Positions 6,890-8,725 of a stretch of 8,725 bases of DNA are shown here, piece after piece (position 1 is the stretch's first letter; every line of letters starts with the position of its first letter). Made by a program: the position numbers and the translations under genes. The DNA is from DAOUFU01 sp034429275 (GTDB lineage: Bacteria; Chloroflexota; Anaerolineae; Aggregatilineales; Aggregatilineaceae): assembly GCA_034429275.1 (NCBI GenBank), contig DAOUFU010000321.1:1-8725 (forward strand), in the 5' to 3' direction. The notes below the pieces were generated by a model. It made no database searches. It was given only the letters and a program-made list of their open reading frames with translations, and had not been told where the DNA came from.

Positions 6890-8389
6890 CTACTGCATCG
6901 CCGCGCCAAGCTGCGAGCAGGCGGGGCACGACCCGTCGGGCCGGATGATGGCGTAACCGGCGTGCGGATCGGCACCGTAGGTGGTGAAGTCCATATTCCA
7001 CACGATCATCAGGCGGACGCGGCCATTGCTGCGCGAGAGCTGGGCTGCCTGGCCGAGCCAGAGCGCCTGTTCGGCGACGCTGTTGCCGTTCGCCCACTCA
7101 AACCCGGCGGGCGCTGGCCCCAAGCCTTCGGGCGAGAGATAGCCCAGCTCGGTGAAGCAGAGCGGGCGTGCGTTGCCAAAGGCTGCCGCATAGGTGCTGA
7201 CCATGCCGGAATAGTAGCGGGTGTAGTAGTTATCGCGCGGGTCACCGGTGCTCTGGGTGGGCGAGACGATACCTTCGTTGTAGTGCACGCCGATGCAGTC
7301 CGCGTAGCTGGCTGCACCCGCTGCCGCCATGCCGCGAATGTAGCGGTCATCGTTCCACACGCGGTCGGTGCCGAATGCGCCTTCAGCGCCGGTGGGGGCG
7401 GGCGCGCCGCTGATCACCATCACGCTGGGGTTGGCCGCCTTGATCGCCGCATAGCTCTTGGAGAGCAGGCGGACGTACATGGCGGGATCGATCTGGCCGC
7501 GCGGCCATTCGCGGTCGAGGTTCATCTCGTTCCAGACTTCGATGGCATCCGGGCCGAGGGCGGCGATGCGACCCACGAAACCGGCGTACTGGTCCATGTA
7601 GCCGTTACCGCCGGAGCCAAGCTGCGCCGGATCGCCAACGACGCTGAGCAGGATGCGGAAGCCCTGGCTGTGCGCCTGGGCGATGATGCCAGAGGTCGCG
7701 TCCGGGTTGTCGCCCAGGTTATATCTCACCTGGCGCTTGACCCAGGTCATGCGGGCCTGGCGCATCAGGTCTGGGGCGCGGAAGCTGTCGACATGCGCGC
7801 CCAGCTCGAAGGTGCCGGTGGGCTGAGGCGCAGCGGTAGCCGCTGGCGCTGCCGTCGGCTGAGGACCGGCGGTCGGCTGCGGCGCAGAAGTCGCGCCAGG
7901 GGCCGGAGTCGGCTGGGCGGGCGGCTGACCGGTTGCGCCCGGAACGACCAGGACCTGTCCCACATAAATCAGGTTGGGGTTGACGATATTGTTGGCCTGG
8001 ACCAGGGCGGCGACCGTGGTGCCGAACTGGGCAGCGATGCGGAACAGGTTATCGCCCGCTTTGACGGTGTACTGGCCCCCTGGCTGAGGGACGGCAGTGG
8101 CCGGGACGGGAGTGGATGGGGCAGGCGTGGAGGGGACAGGAGTCACGACGGTGCCTGCGGCAGGGATCACCAGGGTCTGCCCGACATAAATCAGGTTCGG
8201 GTTGGTGATCCCGTTCGCGGCGGCGACTACTGGCCACGACAGCCCATACTTGAGCGAGATACGGTAAAGATTTTCGCCGGGCTGGACAACGTGTGTAGTG
8301 CCCTGGGCCTGCGCGGGCGCTGCCTGCCAGAACATCGGCACTACCAGCGCGGCGATTACGAGTCCTAAGAGAAACCATCTCAAGCGCAT
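6890..8389 (-). CDS. Secreted double-LysM protein with GH-A-type hydrolase domain
   Basis: Predicted 499-residue exported protein. Residues 1-28 are a Sec signal peptide (MRLR, hydrophobic core, cleavage after AQA). LysM domains lie at about 32-76 and 107-150, each with a PGEN/AGDN-LxRI start and NPNLIYVGQxLVxP end. They are joined by a Pro/Thr linker (82-105) and followed by a longer Pro/Ala/Thr linker (152-192). Residues about 194-499 look like a TIM-barrel glycoside hydrolase of clan GH-A: EVWNEMN with Glu288 as likely acid/base, CFTELGY with Glu414 as likely nucleophile, and IVWNMDF near the end. LysM binds N-acetylglucosamine polymers, so the enzyme would be held at the cell surface while cleaving a polysaccharide. 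Substrate and GH family are not resolved. The LysM ends are nearly identical in DNA (7962-7982 and 8184-8204), suggesting internal duplication. AGGAG lies 7 bases before the ATG. Confidence 0.88.
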   Translation of the reverse strand: MRLRWFLLGLVIAALVVPMFWQAAPAQAQGTTHVVQPGENLYRISLKYGLSWPVVAAANGITNPNLIYVGQTLVIPAAGTVVTPVPSTPAPSTPVPATAVPQPGGQYTVKAGDNLFRIAAQFGTTVAALVQANNIVNPNLIYVGQVLVVPGATGQPPAQPTPAPGATSAPQPTAGPQPTAAPAATAAPQPTGTFELGAHVDSFRAPDLMRQARMTWVKRQVRYNLGDNPDATSGIIAQAHSQGFRILLSVVGDPAQLGSGGNGYMDQYAGFVGRIAALGPDAIEVWNEMNLDREWPRGQIDPAMYVRLLSKSYAAIKAANPSVMVISGAPAPTGAEGAFGTDRVWNDDRYIRGMAAAGAASYADCIGVHYNEGIVSPTQSTGDPRDNYYTRYYSGMVSTYAAAFGNARPLCFTELGYLSPEGLGPAPAGFEWANGNSVAEQALWLGQAAQLSRSNGRVRLMIVWNMDFTTYGADPHAGYAIIRPDGSCPACSQLGAAMQ

Positions 8390-8433
8390 CGTTAAGCTCC
8401 TATAATATCCTTGCGGCGCAGAGTTCTGTTACC

Positions 8434-8461
8434 ATCATAATGAGTTTTGTGATTTGCACAA
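8434..8461 (-). promoter_or_regulatory. Candidate promoter of the LysM-hydrolase gene
   Basis: On the minus strand, TTGTGC (8461-8456) and TATGAT (8439-8434) are separated by 16 bases; the -10 matches consensus at five of six positions. It would start transcription near 8427, leaving a leader of about 38 bases before the ATG at 8389. It lies in an AT-rich pocket. Confidence 0.5.
8447..8461. promoter_or_regulatory. Inverted repeat overlapping the -35, possible operator
   Basis: TTGTG-ATTTG-CACAA is a perfect 5-bp inverted repeat with a 5-base spacer that covers the proposed -35 box. A dimeric regulator bound here could block or assist the promoter. The half-site resembles, but does not match in spacing, the TGTGA/TCACA sites of CRP-type regulators. 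Short palindromes arise by chance, so confidence is low. Confidence 0.3.
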
Positions 8462-8558
8462 CCCGTTACAAACCTTAATTCAATGCCGGCCATTATTTTG
8501 CGGACAGAGGGGAGCGCTTCGCCGCACGCTCATGCATTTTGGCAAATTGATCTGATTT

Positions 8559-8622
8559 GAGAGGGCGAACGGCTGGCCTCACCCCCGCGCGGCCCCAAAA
8601 CCGGGCCGCTTCGCCCCCTCTC
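8559..8622. repeat. Nested palindromic intergenic repeat
   Basis: An outer inverted repeat (GAGAGGGCGAA at 8559-8569, TTCGCCCCCTCTC at 8610-8622 with two extra C) encloses an inner perfect 7-bp hairpin, GCGGCCC (8589-8595) with GGGCCGC (8603-8609). The segment between them includes CCTCACCCCCGC. This make-up resembles the dispersed GGAGAGGGG...GGTGAGG-type intergenic repeats seen in many copies in Chloroflexota genomes; copy number here cannot be checked. It lies upstream of the LysM promoter and carries no gene. Confidence 0.55.
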
Positions 8623-8630
8623 CGAAAATT

Positions 8631-8679
8631 TGTACAGACCGGGGACATGGGTAACAGAGTGACGGGGACATAGGTAACA
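8631..8679. repeat. Tandem 17-bp direct repeats, possible insertion-sequence end
   Basis: TGTACA (8631-8636) is followed by CGGGGACATGGGTAACA (8640-8656) and CGGGGACATAGGTAACA (8663-8679), which differ at one base with a 23-base period. Closely spaced terminal repeats starting in TGT are typical of DDE-transposase elements such as the IS21 and IS481 families. The transposase gene itself would lie beyond the window: the ATG at 8694 reaches a stop within ten codons, so no coding region is claimed. Confidence 0.4.
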
Positions 8680-8725
8680 CTGGTAAGGGTATCATGAGCC
8701 AGTCCGAAAATCCAGGTTGCTGACG

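Noticed and set aside
6872..8368. A 498-codon plus-strand open frame opposite the LysM hydrolase gene
   Set aside because: It is the antisense of a gene with a clear signal peptide, LysM domains and catalytic motifs. Its translation is rich in Arg, Gly and Ala without recognisable domains, as expected of a GC-rich shadow.
8694..8723. ATG at the right edge as the start of a transposase
   Set aside because: The frame meets a TGA after nine codons, so no coding region can be claimed from the bases present.
1..8725. CRISPR array, rRNA, tRNA or phage attachment site
   Set aside because: No regularly spaced repeat series, no cloverleaf or rRNA-like sequence, and no integrase or matching core repeats were seen.

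Overview
The window is GC-rich bacterial chromosome, apart from a few AT-rich promoter pockets. It most resembles a Chloroflexota (Anaerolineae-like) genome. That is an inference from the gene mix: HEAT- and TPR-rich proteins of unknown role, a GAF protein, a secreted LysM/glycoside-hydrolase protein with Pro/Thr linkers, a lone serine-palmitoyltransferase-like enzyme, and a dispersed palindromic repeat. No rRNA or tRNA is present to confirm it.

Layout. (1) 70-1417, minus strand: a probable two-gene unit, a GAF-domain protein followed by a TPR-like protein with two C-terminal membrane helices. (2) 1418-1854: a 437-bp divergent intergenic region with an AT-rich core and a good sigma-70-type promoter (TTGGCA-N16-TATACT) firing rightwards. 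(3) 1855-4475, plus strand: a HEAT-repeat protein with a two-helix membrane segment, overlapping by 4 bp (ATGA) an unrecognised soluble protein with a proline-rich acidic tail. (4) 4639-5835, plus: a PLP-dependent alpha-oxoamine synthase of serine palmitoyltransferase type, closed by a GNRA-tetraloop rho-independent terminator. (5) 5974-6798, plus: a small protein made almost entirely of HEAT repeats, with a GTG start set by a strong ribosome binding site. (6) 6835-6864: a perfect 12-bp stem-loop between convergent genes. (7) 6890-8389, minus: a secreted double-LysM protein with a clan-GH-A-like hydrolase domain and its own promoter and candidate operator. (8) 8462-8725: no gene. It holds a palindromic dispersed-type repeat and, at the right edge, two near-identical 17-bp direct repeats after a TGTACA that look like the end of an insertion sequence running out of the window.

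How the genes fit together. Both sides of the divergent region encode a helical-repeat scaffold joined to a two-helix membrane anchor, plus a soluble partner: GAF + TPR-2TM leftwards, HEAT-2TM + unknown leftwards' counterpart rightwards. This could be a membrane-associated sensing or scaffold module, and the HEAT-2TM/unknown pair is the best candidate here for something undescribed. The oxoamine synthase, the small HEAT protein and the LysM hydrolase each appear to be separately transcribed and are not obviously linked to it. The first 69 bases show no supportable gene.
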